From JBJHBY01 sp050485745 (lineage in GTDB: Bacteria > Pseudomonadota > Gammaproteobacteria > Pseudomonadales > CAMLJR01): DNA of 5,767 nucleotides. The DNA lies in contig JBJHBY010000222.1 of NCBI GenBank assembly GCA_050485745.1, forward strand, positions 1 to 5,767, written 5' to 3'. This document shows, in pieces, positions 1-5,767 of the stretch. Numbering within the stretch: position 1 is the stretch's first letter; the number at the start of each line of letters is the position of its first letter. Under the pieces are notes generated by a model. It searched no databases. It was given only the letters and a program-made list of their open reading frames with translations, and was not told the origin of the DNA. A program made the translations under genes and the position numbers.

Positions 1-1095
1 TACCTTGCCCACAGCCTTGGCGGCCCCGGTTTCGGTGATGACCATGTTCAGGGCGGCACTGCGACCGCGGCGCTTGGCCTTGTGGAAGTTGTCGATCAGA
101 TTCTGGTCGTTGGTGTAGGAATGCACCGTCTCCAGGTGGCCACTGACCAGGCCGAAGTGATCATCGAGAACTTTCAGCGGTGGGGCGATGGCGTTGGTGG
201 TACAGCTGGCGGCGGTAACAATGGTGTCGTCCGGCGTGATCTCGTCGTCATTGATACCGAACACAATATTCTTGAGGTCGCCCTTGCCCGGGGCGGTGAG
301 CAGCACCTGGGACACGCCGGTGGCGCGCAAGTGCAGGGACAGACCCTCGCGATCCCGCCACTTGCCGGTGTTGTCCACCACGATGGCATTGCTGATGCCA
401 AACTCCGTGTAGTCGATGGTATCCGGGGAGTCGGCGTAGATCACCTTGATTTCATTGCCGTTGGCGACGAAGGAGCTGCGTTCCTCGTCGACCCGGATAG
501 TGCCGTTGAACGGCCCGTGCACCGAGTCGCGTTGCAGCAGGCTGGCACGCTTGATCAGGTCGTCGCTGCTGCCCTTGCGCACCACGATGGCGCGCAGGCG
601 CAGGGTGTCGCCGCCACCGGTCTTCTCGATCAGCAGGCGCGCCATCAGGCGACCGATGCGACCAAAGCCATACAGCACCACATCGCGCGGGCGCTCCACC
701 GGCTTGGCCTCGGTGCCGATCAGGTCGGCCAGTTGCTGCCGCACGAAATCGGCCACACTGGCACCGGAGGGCTTGCCCTCGGTCTCGTAGGCCACCGCCA
801 GGCGGCCGGCGTCGACATGGGCGGTGCCGAGATCCAGGGCCGCCATGGCCTGGATCACGGGGAAGGTCTCGAACTCGGAGAGCTCGTTCTGCTCGACCTG
901 GCGCACGAAGCGGTGGGCCTGCATGATATCCAGCGGGGACAGGTTGACCAGGCTCTGGCCATAAATGTAGGTCTTGACGTTGTTTTCCCGGTACAGCTTG
1001 CCGACCAGCGGGATCATCCCTTCGGCCAGCGCCTCGCGCTGTTTCCAGTCTTTGAAATAGTCGTCGGGACGCTCCCGCTTTCTCTGCTCCGTCAC
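1..1095 (-). CDS. gap: Glyceraldehyde-3-phosphate dehydrogenase-like protein with N-terminal extension (partial, C-terminus outside window)
   Basis: This is the 5' part (365 codons, no stop) of a phosphorylating GAPDH-family enzyme. The family converts glyceraldehyde-3-phosphate, phosphate and NAD(P)+ to 1,3-bisphosphoglycerate in the cytoplasm, and the reaction is reversible in gluconeogenesis. Residues 1 to about 135 are an extension absent from classical GapA. The Rossmann nucleotide-binding motif YGFGRIGR lies at 142-149. The catalytic motif ASCTTN has its cysteine at 298, and ETVHSYTNDQ has the activating histidine at 325. The 27-residue Cys-His spacing equals that of E. coli GapA (149 to 176). 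The conserved TGAAKAVGKV block ends at the window edge. About 120 more residues would be expected. The extension resembles, from memory, the roughly 480-490 residue GAPDH-like proteins beside mfd in Pseudomonas. The Asp of the GapA 'AIND' segment is missing: here the sequence reads AIVVRKGSS (169-177), which suggests NADP use or relaxed specificity (inference). The start is GTG at 1095, chosen because AAAGGTG sits 6 bases upstream; an in-frame GTG at 1104 lies inside that site. The family call is firm; the physiological role is less certain. Confidence 0.93.
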   Translation of the reverse strand, partial: MTEQRKRERPDDYFKDWKQREALAEGMIPLVGKLYRENNVKTYIYGQSLVNLSPLDIMQAHRFVRQVEQNELSEFETFPVIQAMAALDLGTAHVDAGRLAVAYETEGKPSGASVADFVRQQLADLIGTEAKPVERPRDVVLYGFGRIGRLMARLLIEKTGGGDTLRLRAIVVRKGSSDDLIKRASLLQRDSVHGPFNGTIRVDEERSSFVANGNEIKVIYADSPDTIDYTEFGISNAIVVDNTGKWRDREGLSLHLRATGVSQVLLTAPGKGDLKNIVFGINDDEITPDDTIVTAASCTTNAIAPPLKVLDDHFGLVSGHLETVHSYTNDQNLIDNFHKAKRRGRSAALNMVITETGAAKAVGKV

Positions 1096-1101
1096 GTCGG
1101 G

Positions 1102-1108
1102 CACCTTT
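1102..1108 (-). promoter_or_regulatory. Ribosome binding site of the gap-like gene
   Basis: On the minus strand AAAGGTG, close to the AAGGAG consensus, is followed by a 6-base spacer and GTG at 1095-1093. This decides the start: the other in-frame GTG (1104-1102) is part of the site itself and has no such sequence ahead of it. Confidence 0.6.
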
Positions 1109-1186
1109 AGGGTTGAAAATGTCTGGGGTTGGAAGTCCGGTCTGACCCCGTGCCCTCGGGCCCGGAGCCGGAAAAAATAAGCGCGT

Positions 1187-1215
1187 ATTATCTGTGCTCG
1201 ACCAGTCTAGCGCAA
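1187..1215 (-). promoter_or_regulatory. Predicted sigma-70 promoter of the gap-like gene
   Basis: On the minus strand a GATAAT hexamer (1192-1187, five of six matches to TATAAT) lies exactly 17 bases downstream of TTGCGC (1215-1210), which keeps the TTG of the -35 box. Transcription would start near 1180 and leave a leader of about 85 bases before the GTG start. The spacing and -10 box are good and the -35 box is weak. No operator could be recognised, so regulation is unknown. Confidence 0.5.
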
Positions 1216-1248
1216 CTTGGGCACCCCCGCCCTGAGCCCGCCGCGGCG

Positions 1249-1277
1249 GTGTTTTTCCCGCCCCGCCACGCTACAAT
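1249..1277 (+). promoter_or_regulatory. Predicted promoter of mfd
   Basis: TACAAT at 1272-1277 matches five of six -10 consensus bases and lies 33 bases before the mfd ATG, so transcription would start near 1284 with a leader of about 27 bases. The 17-base-spaced -35 position (1249-1254, GTGTTT) matches the consensus poorly, so the promoter rests mainly on the -10 box. The upstream edge of this site is 34 bases from the -35 box of the divergent gap promoter. Confidence 0.45.
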
Positions 1278-1302
1278 GCCGTTCCCCGACACCTGCCCGA
1301 CC

Positions 1303-1306
1303 GGAG
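1303..1306 (+). promoter_or_regulatory. Ribosome binding site of mfd
   Basis: GGAG is followed by four C residues and then the ATG at 1311. The 4-base spacer is shorter than usual, but this is the first ATG or GTG of the open frame and the only start that keeps the whole N-terminal domain. Confidence 0.45.
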
Positions 1307-1310
1307 CCCC

Positions 1311-4300
1311 ATGCCCTCCCCGCTGTCCCCGCCCCTGCCCGCGCCCTCCGGCGCCAGACGCCCGGCCCCCGATCAGCGCGTTTACTGGCGTGGCCTTAAC
1401 GGCAGCGCCACGGCCCTGGCCATCAGCCAGCTGGCGGCACAGCGCGAGCAGCCGGTCCTGTGGATCACCCGCGACAGCAACGCTGCGAGGCAGGTGGAGC
1501 AAGAGCTTTCCTTCTATGCGCCGGAGCTGCCGGTGCTGCACTTCCCGGATTGGGAAACCCTGCCCTATGACAGCTTCTCGCCACACCAGGACATCGTCTC
1601 GGAGCGCCTGACCACCCTGTACCAGCTGCCCCAGACCCGCCGCGGGGTCCTGGTGGTCCCGGTCGCAACCCTGATGCACCGTCTCGCGCCACCGGCCTAC
1701 CTGCAGCGCAACAGTCTGGTGATCGATCGCGGCCAGCGTCTTGACCTGACGGCGATGCGGGAGCGCCTGGCGGAAAGCGGCTACCGCGCGGTCAACACCG
1801 TCTATGAGCACGGCGAGTTTGCCCTGCGCGGCGCCATCCTCGACCTGTTTCCCATGGGCAGTCGCCATCCCTTCCGCATCGACCTGATGGATGACGAGGT
1901 CGATACCCTGCGCACCTTCGACCCGGAAACCCAGCGCACCCTCGAGCAAGTGGACAGCATCCGCCTCCTGCCAGGACGGGAATACCCCCTGGACGATGCC
2001 GCGGTGCGCGCTTTTCGTGACCGCTGGCACGCGGCCTTCGACGTCGACCACCGCCGCTGCCCGGTCTATCAGGATATCAGCGCCGGCATCGCCAGCGCCG
2101 GGGCGGAATACTTCCTGCCCCTGTTTTTCGGGGATTGCGCCAGTCTGTTCGACTATCTGCCGGAGCTGGCGCTGGTCATCACGGAACCGGGCCTGGAGCA
2201 GGCCGCGGAACATTTCTGGCAGGAAGTGCAACGTCGTTACCGCGATTACGGTGGCAATCTGGAGCGCCCCCTGCTGCCCCCCGCCCAGGTATTCACTCCG
2301 GTAGAGGGCCTGTTCCGGCAACTGGGTGGCTACCAGCGCCTGCTGCCCTTCGGCGGCAACGACCCGGATACCCGGGCACAGGGAGAGGACCTCGGCACGC
2401 TGCAGCCACCCGAGCTGTCCATCGACGCCAGGGCGGGGGATCCACTGGCCGCGCTGCGCAGCTTCATCGAGGGTGGGTTGAAGGTGCTGCTGGTGGCGGA
2501 GAGCGCCGGTCGTCGTGAGAGCCTGCTGGAGCTGCTGCGCCAACACCAGCTGCCCATCGACAGCATCGACGGCTGGCAGGCCTTCCTCAACGACGACATC
2601 CAGCGGGCCATCACCGTGGCGCCCCTGGAGCGCGGCCTGGTCAGCCCCGCTGATGGCGTGGCGGTGGTGACCGAAGCGCAACTGTTTGGCCAGCGCGTCA
2701 TGCAGAGCCGGCGCAGGCGCCGCAGTGACGAACGCGTCGACAACGCCGTGCGCAACCTCAGTGAACTGCGTATCGGCGCGCCGGTGGTCCACATTGACCA
2801 CGGTGTCGGTCGCTACCAGGGCCTGCAACACCTCGATGTCGACGGCCAGGCCATGGAGTTTCTGACCCTCGAATACGCCGAGGGTGCAAAGCTGTATGTA
2901 CCGGTGATATCGCTGCATCTGATCAGCCGTTACACAGGTGCCGAGGAAGACCACGCCCCGCTGCACCGCCTCGGCAGCGATCAATGGCAAAAGGCCCGGC
3001 GCAAGGCCGCCGAGAAGGTCCGCGACGTCGCCGCCGAGCTGCTCGACATCTACGCACGTCGTGCCGCCCGCAGCGGACGCGCCTTCGAACTCGACCAACA
3101 GGCCCATGCCGCTTTCGCCGCGGGCTTCCCCTTCGAGGAAACACCCGACCAGCAGGCCGCTATCGACGCGGTGCTGGCGGACATGACCGCGGCGCGCACC
3201 ATGGACCGGCTGGTCTGCGGCGACGTTGGCTTCGGCAAGACGGAAGTGGCCATGCGCGCCGCCTTCACCGCGGTGCAGAACAACACCCAGGTGGCCATGC
3301 TGGTGCCCACCACCCTGCTCGCCCAGCAGCACTACACATCCTTCCGCGACCGCTTCGCCGACTGGCCGGTGCGCATCGAGGTCCTGTCGCGCTTCCGCAG
3401 CAGCGCCGAACAGGAGCAGGTGCTGGCGGACGTGGCCGCGGGCAAGGTCGATATCCTGATCGGTACCCACAAACTGCTGCAGCCCTCGGTGAAATACCGA
3501 GACCTGGGCCTGCTGATCATTGACGAGGAGCACCGCTTTGGCGTGCGCCAGAAAGACCAGCTCAAGGCCCTGCGCGCCGAGGTCGACATTCTGACACTGA
3601 CGGCGACGCCGATCCCGCGCACCCTGAACCTGTCGCTGTCCGGGCTCCGGGATCTGTCGATTATCGCCACACCGCCGGCGCGGCGCCTTTCGGTCAAGAC
3701 CTTCGTGCGCGAGCGCGACCCCGGGCTGATCAAGGAAGCGATCCTGCGCGAGATCCTGCGCGGTGGCCAGGTGTATTACCTGCACAACGACGTCAAAAGC
3801 ATCGAGCGCATGGCCCGGGAGCTGACGGAGCTGCTGCCGGAGGAACTGCGTATCGGTGTCGGCCACGGCCAGATCCGCGAGCGCGAGCTGGAACAGGTGA
3901 TGTCGGATTTCTATCACCGTCGCTACAACGTGCTGCTGTGCTCGACCATCATCGAGACCGGCATCGATGTCCCCAACGCCAACACCATCATTATCGAACG
4001 CGCCGACAAGTTTGGCCTGGCGCAGTTGCACCAGCTGCGCGGCCGCGTCGGCCGTTCCCACCACCAGGCCTACGCCTACCTGCTGACACCGGACCGGCGC
4101 CAGCTCACCGCCGATGCCGTCAAGCGCCTCGAGGCGATCAGCGAAGCGGATGACCTCGGCTCGGGCTTCAACCTGGCGAGGCACGACCTGGAAATCCGCG
4201 GCGCCGGAGAGTTGCTGGGAGACGAACAGAGCGGCCAGATCGAGAGCATCGGTTTTACCCTGTACTCGGAGATGCTGGAACGTGCCGTAGAGTCACTCCG

Positions 4301-4802
4301 CTCCGGCCATATCCCCGACGCTGATGCGGACCTCCAGGCGCAGGTTGCCGAAATCAACCTGCGTCTACCGGCGCTGATCCCCGATGACTACCTGCCGGAT
4401 GTCCACACCCGCCTGATCCTTTACAAGCGCATCGCCAACGCCGTGAGTGATGACGCCCTGCGCGAACTGCAGGTGGAAATGATCGACCGCTTCGGCCTGC
4501 TGCCGGAACCCTTGCAGAACCTGTTCAGGATCACCGCACTGAAGCTTCGCGCCGAGCACCTGGGCATCCGCAAGATCGAGGCCAGCGCCGGCAGCGGTCG
4601 TCTGGAATTCAACGAACGCACGCGGGTCGAACCAATACAACTGGTCAAGCTGGTGCAGACCCAACCCGACCAGTACCGTCTCACTGGCGCCACAACCCTG
4701 GGCTTCACCCTGCCGATGGCCGAGCCCGGGCAGCGTTTCGCCGAGGTAGAAGCCCTGTTGCACAGGTTGGCGCCACAGGGCCACAATCAGTGCGCAGCCT
4801 GA
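1311..4802 (+). CDS. mfd: Transcription-repair coupling factor Mfd
   Basis: Mfd is an ATP-driven DNA translocase. It binds RNA polymerase stalled at a lesion, pushes it off the template and recruits UvrA for nucleotide excision repair. This copy is complete at 1163 residues (E. coli: 1148). Residues about 20-350 are the UvrB-like region that contacts UvrA, with WETLPYDSFSPHQD at 81-94 and RGAILDLFPMGS at 173-184. The RNA polymerase-interacting domain begins near 485, with PVVHIDHGVGRYQG at 491-504. A charged helical linker at about 558-585 leads into the superfamily 2 motor: Walker A GDVGFGKT (637-644), Walker B DEEH (738-741), TATPIPRT (764-771), ETGIDVPNANT (882-892) and QLHQLRGRVGR (905-915). 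The translocation segment ends with DLEIRGAGELLG (959-970). A C-terminal autoinhibitory domain spans about 1005-1155. No motif is damaged. The only departure from E. coli is a proline-rich N-terminus of about 20 residues. It is transcribed divergently from the gap-like gene, and its end meets or overlaps the csiV-like gene. Confidence 0.99.
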   Translation: MPSPLSPPLPAPSGARRPAPDQRVYWRGLNGSATALAISQLAAQREQPVLWITRDSNAARQVEQELSFYAPELPVLHFPDWETLPYDSFSPHQDIVSERLTTLYQLPQTRRGVLVVPVATLMHRLAPPAYLQRNSLVIDRGQRLDLTAMRERLAESGYRAVNTVYEHGEFALRGAILDLFPMGSRHPFRIDLMDDEVDTLRTFDPETQRTLEQVDSIRLLPGREYPLDDAAVRAFRDRWHAAFDVDHRRCPVYQDISAGIASAGAEYFLPLFFGDCASLFDYLPELALVITEPGLEQAAEHFWQEVQRRYRDYGGNLERPLLPPAQVFTPVEGLFRQLGGYQRLLPFGGNDPDTRAQGEDLGTLQPPELSIDARAGDPLAALRSFIEGGLKVLLVAESAGRRESLLELLRQHQLPIDSIDGWQAFLNDDIQRAITVAPLERGLVSPADGVAVVTEAQLFGQRVMQSRRRRRSDERVDNAVRNLSELRIGAPVVHIDHGVGRYQGLQHLDVDGQAMEFLTLEYAEGAKLYVPVISLHLISRYTGAEEDHAPLHRLGSDQWQKARRKAAEKVRDVAAELLDIYARRAARSGRAFELDQQAHAAFAAGFPFEETPDQQAAIDAVLADMTAARTMDRLVCGDVGFGKTEVAMRAAFTAVQNNTQVAMLVPTTLLAQQHYTSFRDRFADWPVRIEVLSRFRSSAEQEQVLADVAAGKVDILIGTHKLLQPSVKYRDLGLLIIDEEHRFGVRQKDQLKALRAEVDILTLTATPIPRTLNLSLSGLRDLSIIATPPARRLSVKTFVRERDPGLIKEAILREILRGGQVYYLHNDVKSIERMARELTELLPEELRIGVGHGQIRERELEQVMSDFYHRRYNVLLCSTIIETGIDVPNANTIIIERADKFGLAQLHQLRGRVGRSHHQAYAYLLTPDRRQLTADAVKRLEAISEADDLGSGFNLARHDLEIRGAGELLGDEQSGQIESIGFTLYSEMLERAVESLRSGHIPDADADLQAQVAEINLRLPALIPDDYLPDVHTRLILYKRIANAVSDDALRELQVEMIDRFGLLPEPLQNLFRITALKLRAEHLGIRKIEASAGSGRLEFNERTRVEPIQLVKLVQTQPDQYRLTGATTLGFTLPMAEPGQRFAEVEALLHRLAPQGHNQCAA

Positions 4803-4828
4803 TCCGCAGTCGACGAGCCTTGCCCATG
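4790..4828 (+). promoter_or_regulatory. Alternative translation starts of the csiV-like gene at the mfd junction
   Basis: Two in-frame starts are plausible. GTG 4790 has AGGG nine bases upstream and overlaps the last 13 bases of mfd, as in translational coupling. ATG 4826 has GAG eight bases upstream and gives a signal peptide of normal length, so it is preferred. Using GTG would give an n-region of more than 20 residues before the hydrophobic core, which is long but not impossible. Confidence 0.4.
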
Positions 4829-5749
4829 CCCCGTTCCCGTATTCCCACGCGCCGCCACCGAGCAACACTGGCGGCCTTCGGCCTCGCCCTGCTCGGTATG
4901 ATTCCGGCCACACAGGCCCGGGACAGTGCCCCCTGGTACCAGATCGACCTTCTGGTCTTTGAACGCCTGGACCCGGCTGCCGAGGAGGAGGAACTCTGGC
5001 GGCAGCCTCAGGGGCTGTCCTATCCCCAGCGACTGGTGCGCCTGCAGGAAGCGCTCCCCGATGCACAACCAGGTGACGACCCCGACCCGGACGAACTGAC
5101 CGAGCGGAACGCCGCTCTGAAACCTCCCGCCATACCGGCCTACACGCTGCTCCCGAACGCCGGGAACAGCCTCGCCACCGCCGCCGCACGCCTGCAGCGC
5201 AACCGCAACTACCGCCTGCTGTTCCAGGGCAGCTGGCAACAGCCGCTGCACGATCGCGAGCGGGCCGACAGCGTACTGGTTCAGGGTGGGGAGCGCTTCG
5301 GTGATCACCACGAACTGGAGGGGCATGTCAGCGTTGGTATCGAACGCTTTCTACACCTGCGCGCCGACCTCTGGCTGAGCCGTTTCGCACCGAGCCACGC
5401 ACTTGACGAGCCGGTCTGGTACCAGTTGCCGCGGGTACCTGAATCCATCACCCTGCCCCTGGCCGGCCTGTTCGATGAACCGGAGGGCGGCCAGGAGTCC
5501 TGGGAGGACTGGCGCGCCTGGGGAGAGCACATGGCGCTACCCTGGGCCAGCACGACCTACAGTCCAGTCGCTACATGGCGGCTCCAGGAGAGCCGGCGCA
5601 TGCGCGGCGAGGAGCTGCACTACCTCGATCACCCGCGCCTGGGCCTGCTGGTGAGACTACGGCTGGTGGCACGGCCGGACCCGGATACCGGGTTGCCCCG
5701 CCCGGGGGACCCCCTGCCCGAGCCCGCGGACCAGGAAGCCCCTGAATAA
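4826..5749 (+). CDS. csiV: CsiV-like periplasmic protein (peptidoglycan synthesis)
   Basis: From ATG 4826 the product is 307 residues. A Sec-type signal peptide is evident: a basic start (RSRIPTRRHR), a hydrophobic core (about 13-28), and a likely cleavage after ATQA at residue 31. There is no lipobox cysteine and no later membrane segment, so the mature protein should be soluble in the periplasm. The CsiV-family blocks are present: WYQIDLLVFER just after cleavage (37-47), NYRLLFQGSWQQPL (128-141), SVGIERFLHLRADLWL (169-184), and RRMRGEELHYLDHPRLGLLV (257-276). In Vibrio cholerae CsiV binds peptidoglycan, interacts with LpoA and supports PBP1A activity; extending that role here is inference. 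An acidic stretch (about 50-92) and a Pro/Asp/Glu-rich tail (about 283-307) look flexible. The ATG lies 23 bases after the mfd stop, and an in-frame GTG at 4790 would add 12 residues and overlap mfd by 13 bases. No promoter is visible, so co-transcription with mfd is likely. Family assignment is by memory of its motifs. Confidence 0.85.
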   Translation: MPRSRIPTRRHRATLAAFGLALLGMIPATQARDSAPWYQIDLLVFERLDPAAEEEELWRQPQGLSYPQRLVRLQEALPDAQPGDDPDPDELTERNAALKPPAIPAYTLLPNAGNSLATAAARLQRNRNYRLLFQGSWQQPLHDRERADSVLVQGGERFGDHHELEGHVSVGIERFLHLRADLWLSRFAPSHALDEPVWYQLPRVPESITLPLAGLFDEPEGGQESWEDWRAWGEHMALPWASTTYSPVATWRLQESRRMRGEELHYLDHPRLGLLVRLRLVARPDPDTGLPRPGDPLPEPADQEAPE

Positions 5750-5767
5750 CGCCCCCGGTTGCGGCAC

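Noticed and set aside
82..1110. A 342-codon open frame on the plus strand
   Set aside because: It is the antisense shadow of the gap-like gene, which has the intact GAPDH motifs on the minus strand. The plus-strand product is a low-information mix of Gly, Val, His and Gln.
1157..1164. GC-rich palindrome CGGGCCCG in the intergenic region, considered as a terminator or operator
   Set aside because: It has no loop and no T-run in the right position on either strand, and no match to an operator I know. It is easily explained by base composition.
1129..1611. A 160-codon plus-strand frame spanning the intergenic region and the start of mfd
   Set aside because: Its product is Pro/Cys/Arg-rich, it overlaps mfd in another frame, and it would run through the predicted mfd promoter. 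It has no convincing ribosome binding site.
1188..4184. A 998-codon open frame on the minus strand
   Set aside because: It lies almost wholly opposite mfd, whose plus-strand frame carries every Mfd motif over its full length. The minus-strand product shows no recognisable domain and is the low-stop shadow expected in GC-rich coding DNA. It would also overlap the gap promoter.
4365..5189. A 274-codon minus-strand frame and an overlapping 179-codon minus-strand frame (4787-5326)
   Set aside because: Both lie opposite the end of mfd and the csiV-like gene, have Arg/Gly-rich or featureless composition, and match no family. The plus-strand frame has a signal peptide and CsiV-type blocks.
5750..5767. 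Possible terminator after the csiV-like gene
   Set aside because: Only 18 bases remain, and no complete stem with a T-run can be seen.

Overview
The window is ordinary, GC-rich chromosomal DNA. Codon third positions are strongly G/C, which also explains the long false open frames on the opposite strands. It most resembles a gammaproteobacterium of the Pseudomonas / Marinobacter / Alcanivorax / Halomonas type. The main reasons are the close similarity of its Mfd to the E. coli protein and the layout: an extended glyceraldehyde-3-phosphate dehydrogenase-like gene divergent from mfd, followed by a csiV-like gene. From memory this matches the P. aeruginosa PA3001-PA3002-PA3003 locus; no search was run. 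The species cannot be named from the sequence alone.

Layout. Positions 1-1095 (minus strand) hold the first 365 codons of a GAPDH-like protein with an N-terminal extension of about 135 residues. It runs off the left edge, so neither its stop codon nor the C-terminal part of its catalytic domain is present. Positions 1096-1310 are a divergent intergenic region with a plausible promoter for each direction. Positions 1311-4802 (plus strand) are a complete mfd, the transcription-repair coupling factor, 1163 residues with every expected motif. Positions 4826-5749 (plus strand; an alternative start at 4790 would overlap mfd) are a csiV-like gene for a secreted periplasmic protein linked to peptidoglycan synthesis. 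The last 18 bases hold nothing that can be called.

The three genes do not form one pathway. mfd and csiV are tightly packed and probably co-transcribed, which would place DNA repair at stalled RNA polymerase beside an envelope-growth factor. The dehydrogenase is carbon metabolism and is transcribed away from them. I found no mobile element, CRISPR array, RNA gene or defence-like cassette, and nothing that looks like a new system. The points most worth a second look are the altered cofactor-binding segment and N-terminal extension of the dehydrogenase, and the start choice and coupling of csiV.
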